Assembly (NCBI GenBank): GCA_038244535.1
Contig: JBBRTJ010000002.1
Span: forward strand, 1-64,000
Direction: 5' to 3'
Origin: JBBRTJ01 sp038244535
Lineage (GTDB): Bacteria; Actinomycetota; Acidimicrobiia; Acidimicrobiales; Ilumatobacteraceae
Length of the DNA stretch: 64,000 nucleotides
How positions within the stretch are numbered: position 1 is the stretch's first letter; every line of letters starts with the position of its first letter. Below the pieces are notes generated by a model that saw nothing but the letters and a program-made list of their open reading frames with translations, was not told where the DNA came from and did no database searches. Below are positions 45,026-53,470 of the stretch, piece by piece. The position numbers were made by a program, and so were the translations under genes.

Positions 45026-45505
45026 GTGACGACGCTCCACCCGAATGCGCTCCGAGTGCGCGATGCCGCCCTGGCCCTCGGCCTCGAGGTCGAGATCCGC
45101 ACCTTTCCCGAAGGGACCAAGACCGCGGCGGACGCCGCGGCGGCGATCGGGGTCGAGGTCGGCCAGATCGTGAAGTCGCTGATCTTCGCCGTCGACGGCG
45201 AGGTCGTGCTCGCCTACGTCAGCGGGGCCAACCAGCTCGACGAGCGCAAGCTGGCCGCGGCTGCCGGCGGCAGCAAGGCCGCACGGGTCGATGCCGAGAC
45301 GGTCCGGGCGGCCACCGGCTTCCCGATAGGTGGCGTACCGCCCTTCGGCCATGCCACCGAGCTGCGGGTCTTCATCGATCCCGACCTGCTGGGCTACGAC
45401 GAGGTGTGGGCCGCCGGCGGCACCTGGAACGACGTGTTCGGCATCGAGCCCCACCGCCTGGTCGAGGCCAGCGAAGGCCTGGTCACCGATCTCAAGCGCG
45501 GTTGA
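45026..45505 (+). CDS. YbaK/EbsC-type aminoacyl-tRNA deacylase
   Basis: This 159-residue protein of the INS/YbaK superfamily removes mischarged amino acids (for example Cys or Ala from tRNA-Pro). Typical elements: 'EIRTFPEGTKTAADAAAAIGVEVGQIVKSLIF' with the conserved Lys near 50, 'VLAYVSGANQLDERKLAAAAGG', 'FPIGGVPPFGH' (GGVxPxG-H) and 'VWAAGGTWNDVFGI'. Which tRNA it serves cannot be decided. The GTG has TAGGGT ending seven bases upstream (leaderless). Its 3' end overlaps the convergent isochorismatase-type gene by 14 bases. Confidence 0.88.
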   Translation: MTTLHPNALRVRDAALALGLEVEIRTFPEGTKTAADAAAAIGVEVGQIVKSLIFAVDGEVVLAYVSGANQLDERKLAAAAGGSKAARVDAETVRAATGFPIGGVPPFGHATELRVFIDPDLLGYDEVWAAGGTWNDVFGIEPHRLVEASEGLVTDLKRG

Positions 45506-46205
45506 GCGCCGCGAGAAGGGTTGTCGAGTCGGAGATCCAACCCACGAGCAACTCGATCACCAACAGGGTGGCGTCGTGGTTGGAACGAGGCAGTCCGGCG
45601 CCGATCGCCTCCTGCACGCAGTCCTCGAGCACAACGCAGTGGTAGTCGCGGAACATGGCATCTTTGATGGTCGACTCGACACACACGCTCGTCGTACATC
45701 CGGTGAAGATGAGGTGGGTGATCCCTTGAGCCTGCAGTTGCTCGTCCAGGTCCGTCTCGAAGAACCCGCTGAATCGGTGCTTGTAGATGCAGAGGTCGCC
45801 TGGGTCGATCGGCAGTTCGTCAACGATGTCCGTGTTCCACGTGTCTCGCACCAGCACCCGACTGGGAGCGCCAGTGGGCGAGACCGTCTCGTCGCCAACG
45901 TTCATGGGGAGGTGCTTCAGCCAGTTCGGCGATGTCGGCGCGCCGGAATCGGACAGATCCGGTTTGAACGCCATTTTCAAGAACACAACGAGCATGTCGT
46001 TGGCGCGTGCAGCTTCGAGCACCTTCGCGGTGGGTTCGATCGTGGCCCGAATGCCGCTGAGGTCGATGCCGGCGCGACCGAACATGCCCCCTTCATGTCC
46101 GAAGTCGTTCTGCATGTCGACGACGATCACAGCCGTGCGACTTGGCTCGAACTCGAACGCAGTGGGCCGTGCTGCAATCGCCAGCGGTGCACGTAGCGAA
46201 TCCAT
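45492..46205 (-). CDS. Isochorismatase-family (cysteine hydrolase) protein, RutB-like
   Basis: The 237-residue enzyme has the catalytic Asp in 'VIVVDMQNDFGHEGG' (~30), Lys in 'VVFLKMAFKPD' (~85) and Cys in 'IFTGCTTSVCVESTIKDAMF' (~185) with its cis-peptide TGCTT. The 'VCVEST-x-DA-x-F-x3-Y-x2-VVLED' stretch is close to ureidoacrylate amidohydrolase RutB and biuret/N-carbamoyl hydrolases, so a C-N hydrolase on a ureido compound is more likely than isochorismate cleavage. ATG 46205 follows GGAGAG. Base composition here is less GC-rich than the neighbours. Confidence 0.82.
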   Translation of the reverse strand: MDSLRAPLAIAARPTAFEFEPSRTAVIVVDMQNDFGHEGGMFGRAGIDLSGIRATIEPTAKVLEAARANDMLVVFLKMAFKPDLSDSGAPTSPNWLKHLPMNVGDETVSPTGAPSRVLVRDTWNTDIVDELPIDPGDLCIYKHRFSGFFETDLDEQLQAQGITHLIFTGCTTSVCVESTIKDAMFRDYHCVVLEDCVQEAIGAGLPRSNHDATLLVIELLVGWISDSTTLLAALNRA

Positions 46206-46390
46206 GGATCTCTCCTTCGCACCCGCTGCGCTCGACGATGCCAGCCCGAGCGAGATGGGAGAGTAACCGACGCCATCGGGCTCCAACGTCGGGCTCCGCA
46301 CACCAACGGTGGGGTACCGCCTTTCCCCACGCAACCCAGCTGCTGGCCTAGAACCGGCTGGATGCCAAGAGCCGCACCAGTGACGAAGCG
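46206..46390. other. Intergenic stretch upstream of the isochorismatase-type gene
   Basis: This segment contains the 5' region of the minus-strand hydrolase. The ribosome binding site GGAGAG lies close to 46206. No other gene, repeat or recognisable RNA was seen. It continues into the remnant ORF at 46391. Confidence 0.4.
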
Positions 46391-46567
46391 ATGCCGACGA
46401 GGATCGACTCGGCCTTCCTTCGCAACACGCCCCACATGCTCAACCCCGTCACCTGGTGTGGGGACGTAGATCTGGTGCTCACGCCGGCTGGGCCGTTGAC
46501 GACGTACGAGGACTGGGCGGTGGGCGCACGGTCGGCGCTGCTGCGCTTCGTAGTATTCGGCGGGTGA
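46391..46567 (+). pseudogene. Remnant of a nucleotidyltransferase-like (AbiEii/DUF6036-type) gene
   Basis: A 58-codon frame reads 'RIDSAFLRNTPHMLNPVTW' then 'CGDVDLVLTPAGPLTTYEDW'. The 'G-D-hydrophobic-DLV-x-TPAG...Y-x-DL' pattern is that of nucleotidyltransferase-like proteins often found as toxin-antitoxin partners or orphan genes in actinobacteria. Only the central part is preserved, and the frame runs into the start of the next gene. It is best read as a gene fragment; a short functional peptide cannot be excluded. Confidence 0.5.
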
Positions 46568-48165
46568 GAGCAGCGCCTGGTTCGGCGCCTGGTTCAGCGC
46601 ACGGCTGGAGCGGGTGGGATGCCGCGCCGGTGGCGACCGCGGCGGCGCTGGGCTTGGTCGCTGTCATGCTCGGCTGGCGAGGCGGTGACCTGCCCGCCCA
46701 GCTGTTTCGGGCCGAACTCGTACGTCGGGAGGGCTTCACGCTGTGGAACGACCGGTGGTACGGCGGTCACCCCACCCTCAACTACAGCGTCTTGTTCCCG
46801 CCCCTTGGCGCGGCGCTCGGCGTGCTCACGGTCGGCATCGCCGCGTCGGTGGTGGCCACGGCCTGCTTCCATGACCTTGCCCGCCGTCACTACGGACCGG
46901 TGGTCGCCCGTGCCGGAGCGCTCTGGTTCGCCGTCGCCTCGATCAGCAACCTGGCCGTGGGGCGGCTCACGTTCGCCTTGGGCGCGGCGTTCGCACTGGC
47001 GGCCATGGCTACCTTCGACCGTGGCCACCGCTGGTGGGCCCTGCCCCTCGCGGTTGCCACCCCGCTCGCCAGCCCCGTGGCCGGGCTGTTCCTCGCACTG
47101 GCGGCCGTGACGGTGGCCGTGGCCCATCCGCGTCGCCGTGTCGCGGCGGGCGTGGTGGCCGCGGCAGCGCTCACGCCGTTGCTGGTGATCGTGGCGCTCT
47201 TCCCCGAGTCCGGGACGTTCGGGTTCCACGTCGGCGACCTGACCTGGAACCTCGTCGTCTGCCTTGTCGTGTGGCTCGTGGTGCCACGCGAGCACGTCGT
47301 GGTGCGCACCGGAGCCGTCCTGTATGCGCTGGCCAACGTGGCGACCTTCGTCATCCCGAGTGCGATGGGCACCAACGTCGGGCGCTATGGGCAGTACCTG
47401 GTGGCACCGCTGCTCGTGTGCATCCTGTGGCAGAAGCGGATGAAGCTGCTCGCCGTCCTTGCCGTCCCGCTCCTGCTGTGGCAGTGGCTGCCCGCCGTCG
47501 ACGCCGTGGCCACTGCGGGACAGGACCCTTCGACCAAGGCCGATTACCACCAGCCCCTCCTCGGTGCCCTCGCTCGTCAGGGCGGCCCGCTGGCTCGAGT
47601 CGAGATCCCCTTCACCTTTCGCCACTGGGAGTCGTACTACGTCGCCCTCGAGCAGCCCTTGGCGCGCGGGTGGGAGCGCCAGCTCGACACCAACCTCAAC
47701 CCCATCTTCTACGACGGTTCGCTCACGGCCGACACCTACCACGACTGGCTCCTCGACAACCGGGTGCGATGGGTGGCGCTGCCCGACGTCGCGATGGATT
47801 CGTCGTCTGAGGCCGAGGCCGCACTCATCCGCCACGGCCTCGCGTACCTGCACTCGATCTGGTTGGGCGAGCACTGGCAGCTCTGGGAGGTGCGTGACGC
47901 CCGGAGCTTCGTCGAGGGGCCGGCCACCATGGTGGAGCACGACGCCACCAGCTACTCGCTGCAGGTGACCGGTCCGGGCTTGGTCACCGTTGCCGAGCGG
48001 GCGTCAGGTCACTGGAACATCGACCTCCCCGATGCCGGCACCGGCCCCGGCGCCCCCTGCGTGGCCGAGGACACCCAAGGGTGGACGGTGCTGCGCAACC
48101 TCCCTGTCGGGCTCGTGAGCGTCGGGCAAGGCCTCACCGGGACACCCTGCCCCGAAGAGGGGTGA
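46564..48165 (+). CDS. Polytopic membrane protein (GT-C glycosyltransferase-like)
   Basis: This 533-residue protein has about 8-10 membrane segments in its first 330 residues and a large C-terminal exported domain. The early loop 'GDLPAQLFRAELVRREGFTLW', continuing 'NDRWYGGHPTLNYS', is shared by many uncharacterised actinobacterial membrane proteins and resembles the acidic first loop of GT-C glycosyltransferases. Substrate and activity are unknown. GTG 46564 has TAGTAT ending seven bases upstream, and no ribosome binding site, so a leaderless start is likely. It stands alone. Confidence 0.65.
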   Translation: MRAAPGSAPGSAHGWSGWDAAPVATAAALGLVAVMLGWRGGDLPAQLFRAELVRREGFTLWNDRWYGGHPTLNYSVLFPPLGAALGVLTVGIAASVVATACFHDLARRHYGPVVARAGALWFAVASISNLAVGRLTFALGAAFALAAMATFDRGHRWWALPLAVATPLASPVAGLFLALAAVTVAVAHPRRRVAAGVVAAAALTPLLVIVALFPESGTFGFHVGDLTWNLVVCLVVWLVVPREHVVVRTGAVLYALANVATFVIPSAMGTNVGRYGQYLVAPLLVCILWQKRMKLLAVLAVPLLLWQWLPAVDAVATAGQDPSTKADYHQPLLGALARQGGPLARVEIPFTFRHWESYYVALEQPLARGWERQLDTNLNPIFYDGSLTADTYHDWLLDNRVRWVALPDVAMDSSSEAEAALIRHGLAYLHSIWLGEHWQLWEVRDARSFVEGPATMVEHDATSYSLQVTGPGLVTVAERASGHWNIDLPDAGTGPGAPCVAEDTQGWTVLRNLPVGLVSVGQGLTGTPCPEEG

Positions 48166-48218
48166 CGACTCAACGACCGCACGCCACTCGCTAGCGTCCC
48201 GGCGGTCGAGGGGGAACC

Positions 48219-50123
48219 ATGACAGGCGACAACGCGCCCAAGGCCGCATCGGAGCACACCCGGGCCAGGAACGCGGCGGCCACCACGCCGACCGATCCTG
48301 GCGACTTCGAGCGTGTACGGCGAGGGTTCGTCGCCTCGCACGCCACCGGGCGCATCGTGGACGGTCAGGGCCGCACCGTGTCCGACATCGGCCGGTACGG
48401 CTTCCTGACCACCGGCGCTCCCGCCCCCGACACGGTGCACCCCAGCCTCTGGCGTCATGCGCAGCTCAACGTCCACCACGGCGTGTTCGAGGTGGCCGAG
48501 GGCGTGTGGCAGGTGCGGGGCTACGACATCTCCAACATCACCTTCATCAGCGGTGACGAGGGATGGGTGGTCATCGACCCGCTGACCAGCGAGCACACCG
48601 CCCGCGCTGCCCACGAGCTGATCTCTGAGCACCTCGGCCACCGCCGGGTCACCGCGGTCATCTACACCCACTCGCACGCCGACCACTTCGGCGGGGTCCT
48701 CGGCGTCACCAGCCAGGCCGAGGTCGACGCGGGGCGGTGCCGGGTCATCGCTCCGGAGGGGTTCCTGCGCGAGACCGTGGGTGAGAACGTGATCGCCGGG
48801 CCGGTCATGGGCCGACGAGGCCTCTACCAGTTCGGTCCGCTGCTGCCCGCCGGCCCCACGGGGCACGTCGACTGCGGCCTCGGCAACTCGATCCCGATCG
48901 GTGCTCCGGGACTGATCGCGCCGACCGAGGACATCACGCGCACCGGTGAGGAGCTCGTCGTGGACGGGGTGCGCATCGTGTTCCAGCTGACCCCGGAGAC
49001 CGAAGCGCCCGCCGAGATGAACTTCTTCTTCCCCGATCACGGGTGGTTGTGCATGGCGGAGAACTGCTCGCACACCATGCACAACCTGGTTCCCATCCGC
49101 GGCGCGCTCGTCCGCAACGCGCTGAACTGGTCGAAGTACATCAACCAGTCGATCGAGCTGTTCGGCGGGCGCACCGAGGTGCTCTTCACCTCTCACAACT
49201 GGCCGCGCTGGGGAAACGCCGACGTCGTCGGGTTCCTCACCGTGCAGCGCGACCTGTACCGCTGGATGCACGACCAGACGATGCGCCACGCCAACCACGG
49301 CCTGGTGCCCACCGAGATCGCCGCGACGCTCGAACTGCCGGCGGAGTTCCTCGCCCAGGACCACACCCGGGGGTACTACGGCGACCTCGTGCACAACTGC
49401 AAGGCCGTCTACCAGCGCTACCTCAGCTGGTACGACGGCAACCCGGCCAACCTCAACAAGCTCCCGCCGACCGAGTCGGGGCGGCGCTACGTCGAGCTGG
49501 CCGGCGGTCCCGCGGCGCTGCTCTCGGTCGCCCGTCGAGGGTTCGACGAGGGCGACTACCGCTGGGTCGTCGAGCTCGTCAACCACCTCGTGTTCGCCGA
49601 TCCGCGGAACGGCGAAGCCCGTCAGCTCCAGGCCGATGCGTTCGAGCAGCTCGGCTACCAGTCCGAGTCATCCACGTTTCGCAACGCGTACCTGACGGGC
49701 GCCCAGGAGCTGCGCCAAGGCGCGCCGCAGCTGGGGACGTCGTCGCCCGTGCGAGCCCGGGGGTTGTTGGTGGCGATGACCGTCGAGCAGGTCTTCGACT
49801 CGCTCGCAGTCCGCGTCAAGGCCGAGGACCTCGGCGGGGTGGCGGTGGCCGTCAACTGGATGTTCACCGATCTCGACGAGCGCTGGGTGCTCGGCATCTC
49901 GAACCGCACGCTCTACGCGACCCCTGGTCGCCATGACCCCGCCGCCGCGGTGACGGTCACTCTCACCCGGGCCACGCTCCTCGAAGTCATCACCCAGACC
50001 ACGACCTTCTTGGAGGAGATCGAGGCGGGTGGGATCACGATCGAAGGCGACGGCGGCGCGCTGCTGACGATCTTCGGGACCCTCGACACCTTCGACATCG
50101 GTTTCGGCATCGTCGAACCGTGA
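48219..50123 (+). CDS. Alkylsulfatase-type metallo-beta-lactamase-fold hydrolase (SdsA1/BDS1-like)
   Basis: The 634-residue protein matches the SDS hydrolase group. The metallo-beta-lactamase domain has 'YTHSHADHFGGVLGV' (~147-161) and the second-shell 'FFFPDHGWLCMAENCSHTMHNL' (~285). A middle dimerisation domain ('DEGDYRWVVELVNHLVFADPRNGEARQLQADAFEQLGYQ') and a C-terminal SCP2-like domain (~510-634) follow. It would hydrolyse primary or secondary alkyl sulfates to use sulfur or carbon. There is no signal peptide. ATG 48219 follows GAGGGGG. Related enzymes also act on linear alkyl ethers or other esters. Confidence 0.88.
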   Translation: MTGDNAPKAASEHTRARNAAATTPTDPGDFERVRRGFVASHATGRIVDGQGRTVSDIGRYGFLTTGAPAPDTVHPSLWRHAQLNVHHGVFEVAEGVWQVRGYDISNITFISGDEGWVVIDPLTSEHTARAAHELISEHLGHRRVTAVIYTHSHADHFGGVLGVTSQAEVDAGRCRVIAPEGFLRETVGENVIAGPVMGRRGLYQFGPLLPAGPTGHVDCGLGNSIPIGAPGLIAPTEDITRTGEELVVDGVRIVFQLTPETEAPAEMNFFFPDHGWLCMAENCSHTMHNLVPIRGALVRNALNWSKYINQSIELFGGRTEVLFTSHNWPRWGNADVVGFLTVQRDLYRWMHDQTMRHANHGLVPTEIAATLELPAEFLAQDHTRGYYGDLVHNCKAVYQRYLSWYDGNPANLNKLPPTESGRRYVELAGGPAALLSVARRGFDEGDYRWVVELVNHLVFADPRNGEARQLQADAFEQLGYQSESSTFRNAYLTGAQELRQGAPQLGTSSPVRARGLLVAMTVEQVFDSLAVRVKAEDLGGVAVAVNWMFTDLDERWVLGISNRTLYATPGRHDPAAAVTVTLTRATLLEVITQTTTFLEEIEAGGITIEGDGGALLTIFGTLDTFDIGFGIVEP

Positions 50124-50156
50124 CGGGCGGGCCGGCGCCAGGCGGCAGCCGGGGGC

Positions 50157-51239
50157 TCAGTCGGCCGGCAGCATCAGTCGGCCGACCACCTCGCCGTCGT
50201 CGAGGTGGCCGGTGGGCACGAAGCCGAGCCCGAGGTAGAAGGGCTGTGGTGCTCCGGGTCCGAGGGCCCAGCTCGTGAGCAGGGTGGTGAAGCCGCGAGC
50301 GCGCAGGTCGGCGACGACGGCTTCGACGACCCGAGCGCCGATGCCTCGGCGCTGGTGCCGGCGATCGATGAGGAGCCGCCACAGGTAAGGCTCGTCGACA
50401 CCCCCGTCGGGGTCGGCGAGCATCACGAAGCCGACGACGTCCTCGTCTGCCAGCACGGCCCGCATCCATGGCCGGGTGCGAACACGGCGGCCCGTCTCTT
50501 CGGGATAGCCGGCGTCCACCTCTTCGGGGAACAGCGCGTCGAGGTACGACATCGCCATCGGAGAGACGTAGCGCTCCTCGTAGCGGTGGGTGCGCAGGCG
50601 GTAGACGGCCATGACCATCTCATCGGTCATCTCCGCCAGCCGCACCTCGGCCGGCGGGCCGCTCGGCCGGGCCAACCAGCCGCGCCGATCCTCGGCGAGC
50701 AGGGCGAAGTGGTCGTTGTCGAGCCACTCGCCGCGCACGAGCTCGGCCCTCACCGCGGTGCCCTCGTGGCGGAAGCCGAGGCGCTCGAGCAGGCGGGCTG
50801 AGGTCCGATTCTCGGGATCGACTTCGGCCACGATCCGGTGGACCCCGGTGGCGAACAGCCTGTCGACCACGCCGGCCACGGCCTCGGAGGCGAGACCTCT
50901 GCCCTGAGCGGAACGGGCCAGGGTGTAGCCGAGCGAAGCAGTCATGGCGTCGGCGGTCAGCCCGATCCCCAGGTCGCCGACCACGGTGCCATCGTGCTCG
51001 ATCACCGCGGCGATCCAAGCGCCTCGGATCGGGTCGGCCGACCCGTCGACCATGGACCGGGCGTGCTCCTCGGGGTAAGGCGACGGCCAGTTCTGGTAGC
51101 GGGACACCTCAGGATCGCGGCGGAAGCCGACGACGGCGTCGAGGTCGTCGTCGTGCAGGGGGCGCACGGTGCAGCGAGCCGTGATGACGGGGAGCAGCGG
51201 CTGGTGTCCTGGACCGCCAGGCGCCTCGTGATCGGACAT
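50157..51239 (-). CDS. Protein with two tandem GNAT acetyltransferase domains
   Basis: The 360-residue protein contains two GNAT folds. The first (~18-185) is RimJ/RimL-like ('TVRPLHDDDLDAVVGFRRDPEVSRYQNW', acetyl-CoA loop 'AQGRGLASEAVAGVV', 'ENRTSARLLERLGF'). The second (~200-360) has 'DRRHQRRGIGARVVEAVVADLRARG'. ATG 51239 has TACGCT seven bases upstream (leaderless). Such doubled enzymes include some aminoglycoside or mycothiol-pathway acetyltransferases, but the two halves here are not those of MshD in any clear way. Substrates are unknown. Confidence 0.8.
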   Translation of the reverse strand: MSDHEAPGGPGHQPLLPVITARCTVRPLHDDDLDAVVGFRRDPEVSRYQNWPSPYPEEHARSMVDGSADPIRGAWIAAVIEHDGTVVGDLGIGLTADAMTASLGYTLARSAQGRGLASEAVAGVVDRLFATGVHRIVAEVDPENRTSARLLERLGFRHEGTAVRAELVRGEWLDNDHFALLAEDRRGWLARPSGPPAEVRLAEMTDEMVMAVYRLRTHRYEERYVSPMAMSYLDALFPEEVDAGYPEETGRRVRTRPWMRAVLADEDVVGFVMLADPDGGVDEPYLWRLLIDRRHQRRGIGARVVEAVVADLRARGFTTLLTSWALGPGAPQPFYLGLGFVPTGHLDDGEVVGRLMLPAD

Positions 51240-51305
51240 GGCCTGAAGCGTAGGGCGAGCAATCTCAGCGGCCCGACGTGATTCGGGCCGTAGCCTCGAC
51301 CCGTC

Positions 51306-52961
51306 ATGGCGAGCACCTCTGGAGCCACCCTCGTCGCGCGCGAGCTCTCGTTCTCGCACGGGCGAACGCCGGTGCTCGAGCAGATCAGCCTCGTGGTGGC
51401 GCCCGGCCACCGCCTTGGCGTGGTGGGGGCCAACGGCGTGGGCAAGAGCACGCTGCTGCGGATCCTGGCCGGCCAGCTCCGCCCGGACCGGGGGACCGTC
51501 ACCACCCAGCCGCCGCACGCGGCCGTGGGGTACCTCCCCCAGGAGCCCGAGCGCCGTGCCGGCGAGACGGTGATCGACTTCCTGGTCCGGCGGACCGGGG
51601 TGGCCGCGGCCAGCGCCGAGCTCGACGTGGCCACGGCCGAGCTGGGCAGCAGCGATCCCGAGGCCCACGAGCGCTACGACATCGCCCTCCAGCACTGGCT
51701 CGATCTCGGGGGCGCCGACCTCGAGCAGCGCAGCGGCGAGGTGTGGGCCGAGCTCGGCTTGCCCGAGCGGCTGCTGCACCAGGACATGACGACGCTCAGC
51801 GGTGGCCAGGCCGCCCGGGTCTCGCTGGCGGCGACGTTGCTGGCCCGCTTCGACGTGTTCCTCCTCGACGAGCCGACCAACGACCTCGACTTCGACGGCC
51901 TTGCCCGGCTCGAAGCCTTCGTGACCGGGCTGCGGGCCGGGGCGCTGATCGTGTCGCACGACCGGGCCTTCCTGCAGCGCTGCATCACCGGCGTCATCGA
52001 GCTCGACGAGCACCATCGCACCGCGAGCTTCTACGACGGCGGCTGGGACGCTTACGAAGCCGAGCGGGCCGTAGCGCGTGAGCACGCCGAGGAGGCCTAT
52101 GCCGGCTACTCGGGCACCAAGGCCGAGCTCGAGGACCGGGTCCGACGCCAGCGCCAGTGGGCTGACAAGGGTCTGGCGACAGCCAAGAAGCGCCCGCCCG
52201 ACAACGACCGCGTTCGGCGCGGCGCCACGATCGAGCGCACCGAGAAGCAGGCCTCGAAGGTGCGCATCAGCGAGCGGGCACTGACGCGGCTCGACGTCGT
52301 TGAGAAGCCCTGGGAGGGGTGGCAGCTCCACCTCGAGATCGCTCGCGCTCCTCGAAGCGGTGACGTCGTGGCCCGGCTGGTCGGGGCCGTGGTCGAGCGG
52401 GGTGGCTTCACCCTCGGCCCGGTCGACCTGCAGATCGGCTGGGCCGAGCGGGTCGCCATCACCGGTCCGAACGGGGCCGGGAAGTCGACGTTGCTCGCCG
52501 CGCTGCTGGGCCGGGTGCCGCTGGCTGCTGGTGAGCGCTGGCTCGGGCCGGGCGTCGTGGTGGGCGAGATCGACCAGGCCCGCGCTCAGCTCGCCGGCGC
52601 ACCGGGAGCCAGCCTCCTCGATGCGTTCATGGCGGCCAGCGGCATCGCCGTGCTGAGCGAGGCACGATCGCTGCTGGCCAAGTTCGGGCTCACCGGCGGC
52701 CATGTCGGGCGGCCGTCAGCCTCGGTGTCACCGGGCGAGCGCACCCGTGCCGTGCTGGCCCTGCTGATGGCTCGGGGCGTGAACTGCCTCGTGCTCGACG
52801 AGCCGACGAACCATCTCGATCTGCCCGCCATCGAGCAGCTCGAGCAGGCCCTCGGCACCTACGACGGCACGCTCCTGCTCGTCACCCACGACCGCCGGCT
52901 GCTCGAGACCGTCCACGTCGATCGGCGCATCACCGTCGACGGCGGCCGGGTCACTGGCTGA
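51306..52961 (+). CDS. ABC-F family ATPase
   Basis: The 551-residue soluble protein has two ABC domains joined by a charged linker (~230-310) and no membrane part. Domain 1: 'GANGVGKSTLL', 'LSGGQAARVSLA', 'LLDEPTNDLD'. Domain 2: 'GPNGAGKSTLLAALLG', signature degenerate as 'VSPGERTRAVLALL', then 'LVLDEPTNHLDLPAIEQLE'. ABC-F proteins act on the ribosome: translation factors or antibiotic protection. This one resembles the general actinobacterial type; resistance cannot be inferred. It converges with sufU, three bases apart. Confidence 0.9.
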   Translation: MASTSGATLVARELSFSHGRTPVLEQISLVVAPGHRLGVVGANGVGKSTLLRILAGQLRPDRGTVTTQPPHAAVGYLPQEPERRAGETVIDFLVRRTGVAAASAELDVATAELGSSDPEAHERYDIALQHWLDLGGADLEQRSGEVWAELGLPERLLHQDMTTLSGGQAARVSLAATLLARFDVFLLDEPTNDLDFDGLARLEAFVTGLRAGALIVSHDRAFLQRCITGVIELDEHHRTASFYDGGWDAYEAERAVAREHAEEAYAGYSGTKAELEDRVRRQRQWADKGLATAKKRPPDNDRVRRGATIERTEKQASKVRISERALTRLDVVEKPWEGWQLHLEIARAPRSGDVVARLVGAVVERGGFTLGPVDLQIGWAERVAITGPNGAGKSTLLAALLGRVPLAAGERWLGPGVVVGEIDQARAQLAGAPGASLLDAFMAASGIAVLSEARSLLAKFGLTGGHVGRPSASVSPGERTRAVLALLMARGVNCLVLDEPTNHLDLPAIEQLEQALGTYDGTLLLVTHDRRLLETVHVDRRITVDGGRVTG

Positions 52962-52964
52962 GCG

Positions 52965-53459
52965 TCAGGCCCCTGCGGCTGCGGCGGCCTCGTCGAGGCC
53001 CTGGGTGAAGGTGTTCCAAGCGAGGGTGGCGCACTTGATTCGCACCGGGAACTTCACGACGCCGCGCAAGGCCTCGAGGTCGCCCAGCTTCACCTGGGCG
53101 AGCACCTCGCCCGCCGACGCGTCGTCGCCCTCGGCGACGTCGTCGAGGACGTGCTCGTGGATGCTCATCATCGCCTTGAAGGCCCGAACGATCTGGCGGG
53201 CCTCGTCGACGCTCTTGCCCTTCATCGCCGCCGACATCATCGACGCCGAGCTCTGGCTGATCGAGCAGCCCTGGCCGGTGATCTTGATGTCGGCCACCGT
53301 GCCGTCCTCGACATCGAGGTACACGACGATCTCGTCGCCGCACAGGGGGTTGAAGCCCTCCGACCTCGTCGCCGGGGGCGACACCAGCTCGCCCCGGTTC
53401 CGCGGGTTGCGGTAGTGGTCGAGGATGATCTCGCGGTACAGGTCTTCGAGTCCGGGCAT
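52965..53459 (-). CDS. sufU: SufU, Fe-S assembly / sulfur-accepting protein
   Basis: The 164-residue IscU-like protein has the three conserved cysteines in 'NPLCGDEIVVYL' (~40), 'GQGCSISQSSASMM' (~66) and 'PVRIKCATLAWNTF' (~145), and the SufU-specific insertion between the second and third. SufU accepts persulfide sulfur from SufS (zinc-assisted) and passes it to SufB. It is the last gene of the sufC-sufS-sufU unit. Confidence 0.95.
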   Translation of the reverse strand: MPGLEDLYREIILDHYRNPRNRGELVSPPATRSEGFNPLCGDEIVVYLDVEDGTVADIKITGQGCSISQSSASMMSAAMKGKSVDEARQIVRAFKAMMSIHEHVLDDVAEGDDASAGEVLAQVKLGDLEALRGVVKFPVRIKCATLAWNTFTQGLDEAAAAAGA

Positions 53460-53470
53460 GGCCTGATCTT

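Noticed and set aside
44354..46567. Integrated phage or active mobile element
   Set aside because: No integrase, transposase, terminal inverted repeats or attachment-site duplication could be found; only gene fragments remain.
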